Shown: positions 16,796 to 25,837 of the stretch, piece by piece
How the letters are laid out: each line of letters begins with the position of its first letter
Position numbering within the stretch: the first letter of the stretch is position 1
Source of the DNA: Sphingomonas sanguinis
GTDB lineage: Bacteria > Pseudomonadota > Alphaproteobacteria > Sphingomonadales > Sphingomonadaceae
Assembly: GCF_001476905.1 (NCBI RefSeq)
Contig: NZ_LDTE01000025.1
Coordinates: forward strand, 1-63,242
Direction: 5' to 3'
Length of the DNA: 63,242 bases
The notes under the pieces: generated by a model
Told to the model about the DNA's origin: nothing
Seen by the model: the letters and a program-made list of their open reading frames with translations, nothing else
Databases searched by the model: none
Made by a program: the position numbers and the translations under genes

Positions 16796-18820
16796 ATGGC
16801 GGAGGTGTCGGACAAGGCGTCTCCCTATCGGGGGCGGGATCGGCGCAAGTCGCATCCTTATCCGATGATGCGGCGCAAACGGCGTATCTGGCGGCGGCGG
16901 TCGATCCGGCGGCGGATCAGGATCATCGCGGTGCTGCTGGCGATCGGTCTGGCCGTGGGCGGGCTGCTGGCTCTTTTGCACGGCCAAAAGGCGCCGGTCG
17001 ATCCGGCGCTCGCTCTGCGCCGCGCAACGACCGCGCTGGAGGCGGGGAACTACCACGCCGCGCATGACCAAGCGCGACAGGCGGCGACCGCCGCCCCGCG
17101 TTCGGCGGCGGCGCAGATGATGCTGGCCCGCACCAGCCTGTTACTGCGCCAGGGCGTCGCGGCAGAGGCGGCGCTCGACCGGGCGCTGGCCGATGGTGTT
17201 CCGCTGGCGGCGACACTGGCGGAGCGGGTGGAAGCCCGGCTGTTGCTCGGTAATCTGGCGGGGGCGCAGGACGCGGTCGACCGGATGCCCGCCGAGCGTG
17301 ATGCCGCGATGATCCGCGCGGCGGCCCGACTGAAGGCGGCGCAGGGCGGCGGCGGAGCGGCCTTGCGCCGGGCCCTAGAACACTTGGTCGCCCGGTATCC
17401 CGAGGATGCCCGCAGCTGGACTGAGCTGGGCCGCAGCCGGTTCGGGGCAGGGGACATGGACGGCGCCTCACACGCGGCGGCGCGGGCGGCGGCACTCGCG
17501 CCAGCCGATCCCGATGCGCTGACGCTGCAGGGCGAGGTGGTGCGCGCGCGCTATGGCCTGGCGGCGGGGCTGCCCTGGTTTCAGGCGGCGTTGAAGCGCG
17601 ATCCCTATGATCATCCGGCGCTGATCCAATATGCCGCCACGCTCGGCGATATGGGGCGTGCTACGGACGCACTGGCGGCAACACGAACTGCGCTCGTGTC
17701 CGAACCTGGCAGCCCGGAGGCGCTATACCTGCAAGCGGTGATCGCGGCGCGCGCCGGGCAATTCGCGCTGGCGCAACAGGCCCTGGAATTGACCGGTGGG
17801 GCGTTGCGGGCAAGGCCTTCGGTCGCGTTGCTCGACGGCGCGCTCGCTTATGCGCAGGGGCGGCCGCAGCGCGCGGTGCGGGTCTGGACCCGGCTGGTGA
17901 CGATGCAGCCGATGAACGTTGCCGCCCGCGAGTTGCTGGCGGCGGCGCAGATTGCGGCGGGGGACCGTCCCGCCGCGCTGGCGACGCTGCGTCCGATCCT
18001 GTCACGGGCCGATGCCGATGGCTATGCCCTGCGTATGGCGGCTCTGGCCATGCCCGACCGATACCACGCGCTGCTCGACCGGGTGGCGCAGGGGCGGAGG
18101 GGCGATGCCGCGATCTTCCTGGCGGACCGCCCCGTGGCCGAGCTTGCCATCGCGGCCGGAAACGCGCCGACCGATCCGACCTATGCGCTCGGCCTGATCC
18201 GTGGGCTCGCCAGTCGCGGCGACCGGGTGGGGGCGATCCAGAAGGCGCTGGCGCTGGTTCGTGCCAGCTCCGGCGCGCCGGCCGCGCAGATGGCTTACGG
18301 CGATACACTGGCCACGGCCGGGCGAATGGCCGAGGCGATGACGCCCTATGCCCGCGCGGCGAACCTGACCTTCGACGAGCCTGCCATGCTGCGTCTGGTC
18401 GATGGCTACCAGCGGATCGGTCGGTCCCGCGACGCCGCCGCCAGTCTGAGCCTCTATCTGTCGCAGAACCCGCAAAACATCGCCGCCCGCCGCCTGCTCG
18501 CCCAGTGGCAGATGGCCGCCGGACGCTGGAATGACGCAATCGAGACGTTGGAAGGGCTTCGCGATCAGCTGGGGTTGCGCGACGTCACGCTGCTCCAGCA
18601 ATTGGCCATTGCCTATGCCCAATCGGGAGACGGCGTGGTGGCGCGGCGTTACGGCGCGGCGGCCTATCGCCTGTCGCCGATGAATGCGGGTGTGGCGGAT
18701 GCCTATGGCCTGGCGCTGGCGGCGGACGGGCAGGAGGAGGGCGCACGGCAGCTGTTCGACAAGGCGCTGGCACTGGCCCCGGGCGACCCGACGATCCTCG
18801 CGCACCGCGCTCAGCTCTGA
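16796..18820 (+). CDS. Membrane-anchored tetratricopeptide-repeat protein
   Basis: About 674 residues. A very basic N-terminus (RKSHPYPMMRRKRRIWRRR) precedes one membrane helix (IIAVLLAIGLAVGGLLALL, near residue 45); the rest is an Ala-rich array of TPR-like helix pairs, predicted periplasmic. It resembles the TPR proteins that accompany EpsB_2-type exopolysaccharide loci (PrsT-like), probably a scaffold for assembly or export. Start options are GTG 16790, overlapping the previous stop (GTGA), and ATG 16796; neither has a clear ribosome site. It is co-transcribed with the sugar transferase. Confidence 0.78.
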   Translation: MAEVSDKASPYRGRDRRKSHPYPMMRRKRRIWRRRSIRRRIRIIAVLLAIGLAVGGLLALLHGQKAPVDPALALRRATTALEAGNYHAAHDQARQAATAAPRSAAAQMMLARTSLLLRQGVAAEAALDRALADGVPLAATLAERVEARLLLGNLAGAQDAVDRMPAERDAAMIRAAARLKAAQGGGGAALRRALEHLVARYPEDARSWTELGRSRFGAGDMDGASHAAARAAALAPADPDALTLQGEVVRARYGLAAGLPWFQAALKRDPYDHPALIQYAATLGDMGRATDALAATRTALVSEPGSPEALYLQAVIAARAGQFALAQQALELTGGALRARPSVALLDGALAYAQGRPQRAVRVWTRLVTMQPMNVAARELLAAAQIAAGDRPAALATLRPILSRADADGYALRMAALAMPDRYHALLDRVAQGRRGDAAIFLADRPVAELAIAAGNAPTDPTYALGLIRGLASRGDRVGAIQKALALVRASSGAPAAQMAYGDTLATAGRMAEAMTPYARAANLTFDEPAMLRLVDGYQRIGRSRDAAASLSLYLSQNPQNIAARRLLAQWQMAAGRWNDAIETLEGLRDQLGLRDVTLLQQLAIAYAQSGDGVVARRYGAAAYRLSPMNAGVADAYGLALAADGQEEGARQLFDKALALAPGDPTILAHRAQL

Positions 18821-18867
18821 TCGCTGTTCGCTTGGCAGGGCCATGAGCGTGCCCTACCAGCGGCATC

Positions 18868-19686
18868 ATGACCGATCTCGCCACACCGCTGCTCGAACGT
18901 ATCGCCGCCGCCTTGGAGCGGATCGCGCCGCCGCCATCGCCCTCGGCCGATCCGCTGGCGCATCCGGCCTATCTGTGGCGGGGCGGAGTGCTCCACGCGG
19001 CGCGCAGCTTCGCGCCCGTCGCCCTGACGCTGCTCCACGGGCTGGAGCGGCAGCGGGAGGCGCTGCTGACCAATCTGGCCCGGTTGGCCGATGGTCACGC
19101 GGCGCAGGACGTGCTGCTCTGGGGCGCACGGGGCACGGGCAAGTCGGCGCTTGTCAAGGCAGGCGTCGCTGCCGTGCAGGCCGAGCGACCCGGCCGCCTG
19201 GCGCTGGTCTCGGTCGACAGCCTCGACAGTCTGCCCGATCTCTTCGCGATGCTGGAGCCTGTCGACCGCGCCTTTGCGGTGTTCATCGACGATTTGGGGT
19301 TCGAGGGTGCGGGGGAGGCGCGCAAGCTGCGGTCGCTGCTCGACGGCGGAGCAGAGGCGCGGCCCGCACATGTCCGGCTGCTCGTCACCGCCAATCGCCG
19401 CCATCTCCTGCCCCGCGACCTCAGCGAGCAGGATAGCGCCATCAATCCGCGTGACGTGGTCGACGACCAGCTGGCGCTCGCAGATCGTTTCGGGCTCAGC
19501 CTGGGATTCCACACGCTGGACCAGGACGGTTATCTGGCGATCGTGCGCGGCTATGCCGATCGCTACGACCTGCCGTTCGATGGGGACGAAGCGGTCAATT
19601 GGGCGACACGGCGGGGCAGCCGTTCGGGCCGGGTGGCCTGGCAATATGTGGTTGATCTCGCCGGGCGAACGGGGCGCTCTCTGTAA
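18868..19686 (+). CDS. DUF815 family P-loop ATPase
   Basis: A 272-residue AAA-like protein. The Walker A is WGARGTGKSALVKA (about residue 90), the Walker B is FAVFIDDLGFEG (about 133), and a sensor-like LLVTANRRHLLPRD follows. These, and the length, match the DUF815 family, whose role is unknown. It follows the TPR gene by 47 bases on the same strand but has its own start, and links to polysaccharide synthesis are not evident. Confidence 0.88.
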   Translation: MTDLATPLLERIAAALERIAPPPSPSADPLAHPAYLWRGGVLHAARSFAPVALTLLHGLERQREALLTNLARLADGHAAQDVLLWGARGTGKSALVKAGVAAVQAERPGRLALVSVDSLDSLPDLFAMLEPVDRAFAVFIDDLGFEGAGEARKLRSLLDGGAEARPAHVRLLVTANRRHLLPRDLSEQDSAINPRDVVDDQLALADRFGLSLGFHTLDQDGYLAIVRGYADRYDLPFDGDEAVNWATRRGSRSGRVAWQYVVDLAGRTGRSL

Positions 19687-19712
19687 TAATTTGGGCGACA
19701 GTTAAAAAACCG

Positions 19713-19740
19713 CTTGCACGCTTCTGAACCGCTGGCTATT
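19713..19740 (+). promoter_or_regulatory. Putative tRNA-Pro(CGG) promoter
   Basis: TTGCAC (19713-19718), 16 bases, CTATTG (19735-19740), upstream of the tRNA by 64 bases. The -35 matches those of the other tRNA promoters in this window; the -10 is weak. Confidence 0.35.
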
Positions 19741-19803
19741 GGCGCGCCTCCAGCATGGATCGGCCTTCCCGAACGGCCTTAGAAAACGATCCATACTCCT
19801 AGT

Positions 19804-19880
19804 CGGGGAGTAGCTCAGCCTGGTAGAGCACTGCCTTCGGGAGGCAGGGGCCGGAGGTTCGAATCCTCTCTCCCCGACCA
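19804..19880 (+). tRNA. tRNA-Pro(CGG)
   Basis: A 77-base cloverleaf with encoded CCA. Acceptor CGGGGAG pairs with CTCCCCG, discriminator A. Anticodon stem CTGCC/GGCAG with loop TTCGGGA gives anticodon CGG. The T arm has GTTCGAAT. Confidence 0.95.
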
Positions 19881-20123
19881 TTCACATCCCTTTGCAAACA
19901 CCTCCGAAAGGAGGTCCAGGCTCGCCACGGGTCATTGGCCTATTCCGGTATTAGTCCGATGGGCTGGCCGGGCTTCCCCCTTTATCCCTGATCTCCTCGG
20001 CATCGGCCGACTGCCCGCCGCCTGAGTGCCATTCGTCCATGTGGCCATTTCGTCTGCGAGCGGTCCTCCCGCCAAGCCCATCTCGGCGCGCCACGTTTCG
20101 ACGGACGCGCCGGAGGCTGTGTG

Positions 20124-21947
20124 TCAGTCCACTTCCCGCGTGATCGGATAACGGAGCACGAAGGGATGTCCCGGCCCGGCTTGCGCGTAGAGCCAGGTGA
20201 GCCGCGCGTCGGGATCGGCCGCGAAGGCCGGGTCGTCGTGCAGTTTTGCCTCGAACGCGGCCTTCACCTCAGGCTGGGTCGCCAGCACATATTCCCCGAG
20301 TTTGGCGACGACGAAGGCATCCGTATCGGGGGCGGGGGCAAGCATCTCTGGGAAGAAGCCCCAGGCCAGGAACGAGTCCTGGCTTTCCGGCTCGAGCAGC
20401 GCTGCGGCCAGCAGCCCTAGTGGCTGATCGGCGGGCACTCGCACGCTGCCGACCGGCATCACCTGCTCGGCGCGGTCGTGCGCGAAGCCTGCGCTGATCG
20501 GATAGCGGCCCTCCTTGGGCTGCGTCACCTTGGGGTCGATCAATCGGACCTGATCGACGGTCAGCGTTTTGGGGGCGGCGATCGTCTCGAACGCGATGCC
20601 GTGCAGACGCAGACGCTCGATGACTTCGGTCTGTTCGCGCGGGACCCACCACGCCTTGGGCAGGCGAACCGTCTCGGTCGGGATCTGGCCGATGATCGGC
20701 ATGCGGAAGGTGATCGGCTTGGCCAGCCAGCGCTGTTCTCGGCGACCCGAGGCGGGCGACACATAGGTGTCGAACGCCACGCCCTTGAAGTCTTCGACCC
20801 AGCCGATGGGCGTGGGCGCGGGCTTCCAGCGGGTCAGCAGTTCGGCCGGACGGCTGGCGCGATCCTCGGCCTTGGCGGCGGCGATGCGGGCGGCGTCGGT
20901 GCCCGCGATCGTCAGCGCCGCCTCCATCAGGACATAGGTGCCCAGCACGCGCCGCCGATAGGGCTTCAGCATATGGTTCTCGACCAGCACCGTCGGCATT
21001 CCGATGAAGTCGCCGTAACCGGTCGAATAGCGCGGTCCTTCGGGGCTGTAGCGGATGCCTTTGTCCGGCTGGCGCGTGTCGATCGGGCTGGGATAGATGG
21101 TCGGGACATGTCCGGCCTTGGTCAGCGCCTGGGACACCGACGGGCCGAAGCGGCTTTCCAGCCAACCGGCGGTCGCGCGATGCCGGGCGTATGTGCCCCA
21201 ACCGGCATAGGTGAAGGTCACGTCATACTGCATGTCGAAGCCTTCGCTGACATGGCAGTCGACATAGAGGATCGGGTCGAGCGACCGGATCAGCCCGACC
21301 ATCGCCCGCGATTCCGGCGCATCGAGCTTGGCATAGTCGCGGTTGAGGTCGATATCGCGGGCGTTCGCGTCGCGGCCCTTTTCGGCGGGGCCGCGAATAT
21401 GCGGATAATTATAGGCGCTGCGCTGTTCGTGGCCATCGATATTGTAGACCGGCACGAAGACCAGATCGACCTTGTCGAGCAAATTGTCCTTGCCGCGCAG
21501 TGCAATGTCGCGGAGCAGCATCAGCCCGGCATCCTTGCCGTCGATCTCGCCCGAGTGGATGCCGCCCTGGATCAGAACGACGGGTTTGGCTGCGCCCCCC
21601 TTGCTGGCGCGGACATAGATCATCTCGCGCCCTTCGGTGGTACGGCCGAAGCTCTTCACGGTGATGAGCGTGGAGGCGGCGGCGAGACGGTCCAGCCAGG
21701 CGCGCACCTCGACATAGCTGGGCGTCGTGCGGAACCCTGCTGCCTCTGCCGGCGTGATCCAGGGATCGCCCGCTGGGACGATCAGCCGCTCGCTTGCCCC
21801 CTTCCACGGCATGGCGGGGGGAAGGATTTCGCTGGCGAGAGAGCGAGGCGCGACGTCGGCGGCAACGGCCGGGGCTGCGATCACAGCCGCCAGTGCGGCG
21901 ATGGCTTGGATGAGTGGTCGGGAAACGAGAAATGCGGCCTGATGCAA
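20124..21947 (-). CDS. M14-family zinc metallocarboxypeptidase-like protein, secreted
   Basis: A 607-residue protein with a signal peptide (AIAALAAVIAAPAVAA). The M14 zinc site is present: IQGGIHSGEIDGKDAG supplies His and Glu (about residue 130) and ILYVDCHVSEGFD supplies the second His (about 230). RDIDLNRDY holds the substrate-binding Asn-Arg pair. The final third is an extra domain without a clear identity. It should trim peptides or modified amino acids in the periplasm. It lies downstream of TonB receptor 1 on the same strand, but a terminator and a promoter separate them, so a shared function is only possible. Confidence 0.85.
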   Translation of the reverse strand: MHQAAFLVSRPLIQAIAALAAVIAAPAVAADVAPRSLASEILPPAMPWKGASERLIVPAGDPWITPAEAAGFRTTPSYVEVRAWLDRLAAASTLITVKSFGRTTEGREMIYVRASKGGAAKPVVLIQGGIHSGEIDGKDAGLMLLRDIALRGKDNLLDKVDLVFVPVYNIDGHEQRSAYNYPHIRGPAEKGRDANARDIDLNRDYAKLDAPESRAMVGLIRSLDPILYVDCHVSEGFDMQYDVTFTYAGWGTYARHRATAGWLESRFGPSVSQALTKAGHVPTIYPSPIDTRQPDKGIRYSPEGPRYSTGYGDFIGMPTVLVENHMLKPYRRRVLGTYVLMEAALTIAGTDAARIAAAKAEDRASRPAELLTRWKPAPTPIGWVEDFKGVAFDTYVSPASGRREQRWLAKPITFRMPIIGQIPTETVRLPKAWWVPREQTEVIERLRLHGIAFETIAAPKTLTVDQVRLIDPKVTQPKEGRYPISAGFAHDRAEQVMPVGSVRVPADQPLGLLAAALLEPESQDSFLAWGFFPEMLAPAPDTDAFVVAKLGEYVLATQPEVKAAFEAKLHDDPAFAADPDARLTWLYAQAGPGHPFVLRYPITREVD

Positions 21948-22008
21948 GATCGATGTCCACCATGATGAAGATACGCAGATACCGCTGCTATATCCTCAGT
22001 GTAGAGAC

Positions 22009-22038
22009 AATATAACATTTCTTTTGCATTGGTGTCAT
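22009..22038 (-). promoter_or_regulatory. Putative promoter of the M14 peptidase
   Basis: On the minus strand ATGACA (22033-22038), 18 bases, TATATT (22009-22014), about 62 bases before the start codon. This stretch is the most AT-rich in its neighbourhood. Confidence 0.4.
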
Positions 22039-22128
22039 TTACAGCGGGCAGGCACGACCTGTTTCGCCGTCGGAGCGGCGGGCGATGTCGGGGCAGGGTC
22101 GACGCTTGGTCGGCGAGGATCACCCGGC

Positions 22129-22161
22129 AAAAAAAAGGGCCCCGACTGTGCGTCGGAGCCC
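22129..22161 (-). terminator. Rho-independent terminator of TonB receptor 1
   Basis: On the minus strand GGGCTCCGAC pairs with GTCGGGGCCC around a short loop and is followed by eight T residues (A8 at 22129-22136 on the plus strand). It lies 27 bases past the receptor stop. Confidence 0.85.
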
Positions 22162-22187
22162 GTAGGGGAGGGAAGGGAAAAAAAGGC

Positions 22188-25100
22188 TTAGAAGGTGCCG
22201 CGCAGGCCGATCAGGAACTGGCGACCCGGCTTGTACTGGGTGAAGGTAGCGTTCTCGAACTGGAAATAGGAGCGCAGCGTCGCATTGGTCAGGTTGGCGA
22301 CGTTGATGGTCAGCTGCGGCGCGCCCTTCATCCCGAAGATCTTGTCGAGGTCGAACGCCGACGAGAAGTCGTAGGTGGTATAGTCGGTGCCGAACAGGGC
22401 GGCGGCCGGAATGCCGTTCTGCGCCGCGCCGCTGTTCTGCGAGCCCTGGCGCGAGGTCGTGGCCAAGCGCAGCATCACGCCGTTCTTCTCGTAATAGGCG
22501 GTGATGTTGTAGGTGAAGGGCGCGACACCGAAGGCGATGGCCGGGCCATTGCTGGTCTGATCGACGATGGTGGCATTGGCATTGAAGCCGAAGCCGGTGA
22601 TGCCGAGCGGACGGGTCAGGAAGTCGAGCGGCTGCACCCACTGGAATTCCAGGCCGTTGATGGTCAGCTTGTTGGGCACGTTGACCTGCGAAGTGACCTG
22701 CACCTGCGCCTGGGACGGACCACCGCGCGAGTTGATCGCGATCTGCTGCGTCGGATTCAGCGTGTCATAGGTGATGCCATATTGCGCCAGATTGGAGAAA
22801 GGCACCGTGCTGATCGCGGTGGTGGTGAAACCCTCGATCGACTTGCGGAAGGCGTTGAAACTGATCACGCCCTCGCGGCCGGTATAATATTCAAAGCCCA
22901 GATCGAGATTGGTCGACAGATAGGGCGCCAGCGCCGGATTGCCGATCGATGCCTGGTCGGCCGAGGGCGCGCCGAAATTGATACCGGGCAACTGCGCCGA
23001 GGGGTCGGGTCGCGTCATCGTCCGCGAGCCCGCGACACGCACCACCGCATGTTCGCCGATGTCATAGGCGAAGGTCGCGGCGGGCAGCCATTCCGAATAG
23101 ACGTTGCGGGTGGTCGCGATGTTGATCAGGCTGGGATAGCGGCTGCCGTCGGGCAGCGTGCCGCCGCTGGCCGTCGTGTTGCGCGGATCGGGTAGCGAGA
23201 CACGGCCCGAAATCGTCTGGATCGTGTTGACGTAACGCAGGCCGACATTGAAGCGCAGCGTGTTGCCGCCCAGCTCCTGTGATCCGTTGACGGTCGCGAA
23301 GGCCGATTTCACGACCTCGCGGATGAAGCCCGCGCTCGCGCCGGTGTTCGCGCCGCCATTCTCCGGCGCATTGTCATGGTAGAATTGATAGTTGGTCGCC
23401 TTCTGGAAGGCGGGCCAGTCGACCGTCACGAAGCCGGCGGGGCCAGGCATCAGATAGCTGGGCGCGGCGCTGTTGGGGACCAGCGAGCCGCCATAGCTGA
23501 CCGGGCCGCTCAGCCCGGAGGTGAAGCCGGTGCCGTAACCCGGATAGGTCGGATAGCCCGCAGGCGCCGCCCCCGGCGCGTTCAGCCCGGCACAGGGCGG
23601 CTGCGAATTGGGTGAGGGGACCGAGACGTTGGGATTGTTGCCGCAGACCGCGTTCTGCCAATATTGGCTGTTGTCGAAGCCCCGGATCTGACGCGACGTA
23701 TCGTCATAGGCGCCGCCGACCTTCAGGTTGAGCGCGGTGTCGCCCCAGGTCAGGTCGCCGCGCAGCCCCTTGTTGATGTTGAGACGGCGTTCGTCCTGCA
23801 GGTTGACGCGGCTGCCCGCATACCAGCCGAAATTCTTCGGATCGTTCAGGTCCAGTCCGCTGGTGATCGTCGGAATGCCGCCCGTATTGGAATAGGTCAC
23901 GGTGTTGCCGACGCCCAGCGGTGTGGTCATGCCGACGGTCGGGCTTTCGCGGTGGAAAGTCGAGCGCGCGTAATTGCCCTGGAAGTTCAGCTTCAGCTTG
24001 TCGTTGATCTCCCACTCGCCGCCCGGATTGACGCTCCAGAGGTGCGTCGTCTCGGTATAGGGGCGGAATTCGTCGAAGAACTGAACATTGGCGAAGGTGC
24101 CGCCGGTCACCGTGCAGCCCGCGCTGCAATCCGACTTGTCGAAGGTCAACTTGGTCGGGATGGCCGCGCCGTTGCGGACGATCCAGGCCATGTCCTCGCG
24201 GATCAGCTCGTTCTTCTTGAAGCCGTACAGACCGTCGACATAGAAATGCAGCGTGTCGGTCGGGCGATATTCGGCGCTGACGATCGCATTGATGCGGTCG
24301 CGGGGGCCACGAATGCTGGCTTGGCGACCCAGGCGCGGGAGCAGGCCGTTGTCGATCTGCTGGATGGTCGCGCCGGGATTGTTGGCGAGCAGGAACGCGC
24401 TGTCGATCGTGGTGCCCGGAACCAGGCCCGCGCCCGCGCCGGTCGGCACCGTCGAGGGGATGGTCCAGTTGCCGCCGCCGATGCTGTTGCAGACGTTGTT
24501 TGCGCCGCACTGCGCGGCGGTCAGCGCGGGGTTGGTGTAGCCGATCGTCTCGAACCCGCGCGTATCGGTGAAGATGCGCTGCGCGGAGACACCCGCCAGG
24601 ATACCGAAGGTGTCGTTGCGCCAGCTGCCGATCAGCGAGCCGCGCGCGCCGATCCGGTCCTCGGGCGTCTGCTTGGTGCCCTGGACGTTATAGGCCAGGA
24701 ACGGCCCGCTGCGGTCGAACGGACGGGCCGAGCGCAGGTCGATATTGCCAGCAGCACCACCTTCCAGCAGGTCGGCGGTATAGCTCTTGTTGACGGTCAG
24801 CTTGGTGAAGAGATCGGTCGGAAAGAAGCTGAGGTCGACCGAGCGATCGGTCCCTTGCGCGTCGGTGGCACCCGACGAGGCGACCGCGATCGGCGCGCCG
24901 TTCAGCGTGACGTTGGTGAAGTTGGAACCCAAGCCGCGAATGGCGACGTTGGTGCCTTCACCGGTCACGTCGCGGGTGATGGTCACGCCGGGAATGCGGT
25001 TGAAGGATTCGGCGATATTGGTGTCGGGGAACTTGCCGATATCCTCGGCAAAGATCGAGTCGGTGAAGCCGGTCGAGGCGCGCTTGGCGTTAGTCGACTT

Positions 25101-25331
25101 GGCCAGGCTCGAGCGATAGCCGGTGACGACGATATCCTCGCTCGACGTGCCTTGGCTGTCGATCTGGGGCGCGGGTTGGGCAGCGGGGCCATTGTCCTGG
25201 CCGTCTGCGGGCACCTGTTCCTGCGGCGGGGCGACCGCCTGCGCCATGGCGGTGGAGGCACTCATCGCGCCGACCGCTGTCGCGCAGAGCAGGGCGATAC
25301 GGCGCAGGCGGATGGGGGGCACGGGCTTCAT
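22188..25331 (-). CDS. TonB-dependent outer-membrane receptor 1
   Basis: A 1047-residue outer-membrane transporter. The signal peptide ends near TAMAQA; a TonB-box region (EDIVVTGYRSSLAKS, about residue 65) precedes the plug domain with RIPGVTI and VAIRGLGSNFTNVTLNG, and the long remainder is the beta-barrel, ending in the C-terminal phenylalanine (LIGLRGTF) expected for outer-membrane insertion. The ATG at 25331 has GGAGAGGA upstream; 14 further codons are open but lack support. It is downstream of the GH67 gene on the same strand but has its own promoter and LacI-type operator. It probably imports glucuronoxylan fragments; this rests on neighbourhood. Confidence 0.92.
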   Translation of the reverse strand: MKPVPPIRLRRIALLCATAVGAMSASTAMAQAVAPPQEQVPADGQDNGPAAQPAPQIDSQGTSSEDIVVTGYRSSLAKSTNAKRASTGFTDSIFAEDIGKFPDTNIAESFNRIPGVTITRDVTGEGTNVAIRGLGSNFTNVTLNGAPIAVASSGATDAQGTDRSVDLSFFPTDLFTKLTVNKSYTADLLEGGAAGNIDLRSARPFDRSGPFLAYNVQGTKQTPEDRIGARGSLIGSWRNDTFGILAGVSAQRIFTDTRGFETIGYTNPALTAAQCGANNVCNSIGGGNWTIPSTVPTGAGAGLVPGTTIDSAFLLANNPGATIQQIDNGLLPRLGRQASIRGPRDRINAIVSAEYRPTDTLHFYVDGLYGFKKNELIREDMAWIVRNGAAIPTKLTFDKSDCSAGCTVTGGTFANVQFFDEFRPYTETTHLWSVNPGGEWEINDKLKLNFQGNYARSTFHRESPTVGMTTPLGVGNTVTYSNTGGIPTITSGLDLNDPKNFGWYAGSRVNLQDERRLNINKGLRGDLTWGDTALNLKVGGAYDDTSRQIRGFDNSQYWQNAVCGNNPNVSVPSPNSQPPCAGLNAPGAAPAGYPTYPGYGTGFTSGLSGPVSYGGSLVPNSAAPSYLMPGPAGFVTVDWPAFQKATNYQFYHDNAPENGGANTGASAGFIREVVKSAFATVNGSQELGGNTLRFNVGLRYVNTIQTISGRVSLPDPRNTTASGGTLPDGSRYPSLINIATTRNVYSEWLPAATFAYDIGEHAVVRVAGSRTMTRPDPSAQLPGINFGAPSADQASIGNPALAPYLSTNLDLGFEYYTGREGVISFNAFRKSIEGFTTTAISTVPFSNLAQYGITYDTLNPTQQIAINSRGGPSQAQVQVTSQVNVPNKLTINGLEFQWVQPLDFLTRPLGITGFGFNANATIVDQTSNGPAIAFGVAPFTYNITAYYEKNGVMLRLATTSRQGSQNSGAAQNGIPAAALFGTDYTTYDFSSAFDLDKIFGMKGAPQLTINVANLTNATLRSYFQFENATFTQYKPGRQFLIGLRGTF

Positions 25332-25558
25332 CTCAGATCCTCTCCATGGGTCCGCTGTCGTTCGTTGCGACATGCGGGAAATTCGTTTGACGATGGGTCA
25401 GGCGGGGATTTCGGAGCGACACAGGACCACGCACGACCTGCTATGTCGGTGTGCGCGGAGCACCCCGATCCTGGGACACAGGACACCGGACAGATCCGGC
25501 CATGCTATCGTGGAAACCATTCCGCTTCCCCTCCCAACCGTCTTATGCGGCTATCTCT

Positions 25559-25596
25559 GATAGCGCTATCGATACGCCTATTGGTTAGTGAGTCAA
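25559..25596 (-). promoter_or_regulatory. TonB receptor 1 promoter with LacI-type operator
   Basis: Minus-strand TTGACT (25591-25596), 16 bases, TATCGA (25569-25574). The perfect palindrome GATAGCGCTATC (25559-25570) overlaps the -10 and likely start site, where a repressor would block initiation. It shares the GNTANCGNTANC core with the sites at 27984 and 40790. An ATTGGTTAG half site (25580-25588) lies in the spacer, like the GntR-type sites elsewhere in the locus. The rest of the 506-base gap 25332-25837 holds the leader of the receptor and shows no gene. Confidence 0.6.
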
Positions 25597-25837
25597 ATAC
25601 AAACTGGTCAGGCCGGACCCGATGAACCGTTATTCATGCCGGTGTGGCATGGTGGCATCTGCCATCCCGTCATAATTCGCTGATCCAGAAGTATTTTATA
25701 CGGATACTCCGGGTGCGTGATGATATCGGTGCTGGCCCGACCAAAGCCGGCCGCTGCGCACCGCGCATCGTGGGGTGACGCGAGGGGTAATGGGCGTTCG
25801 TGGACGCTATTGCCCGTTCAGGCCGGGGGCAGGGTAA

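Noticed and set aside
19881..20123. Short stretches after tRNA-Pro(CGG) that look like reverse-complement 16S rRNA (AAAGGAGGT, GGTATTAGTCCG).
   Set aside because: The matches are isolated and in the wrong order for rRNA. A small hairpin CCTCC-gaaa-GGAGG (19901-19914) is present, but no gene or clear element is seen.
23664..25625. A 653-residue open frame antisense to TonB receptor 1.
   Set aside because: It is the GC-rich shadow of the receptor. The composition (Arg/Gly/Ala/Val-rich without domains) is what the opposite strand of a coding region gives.
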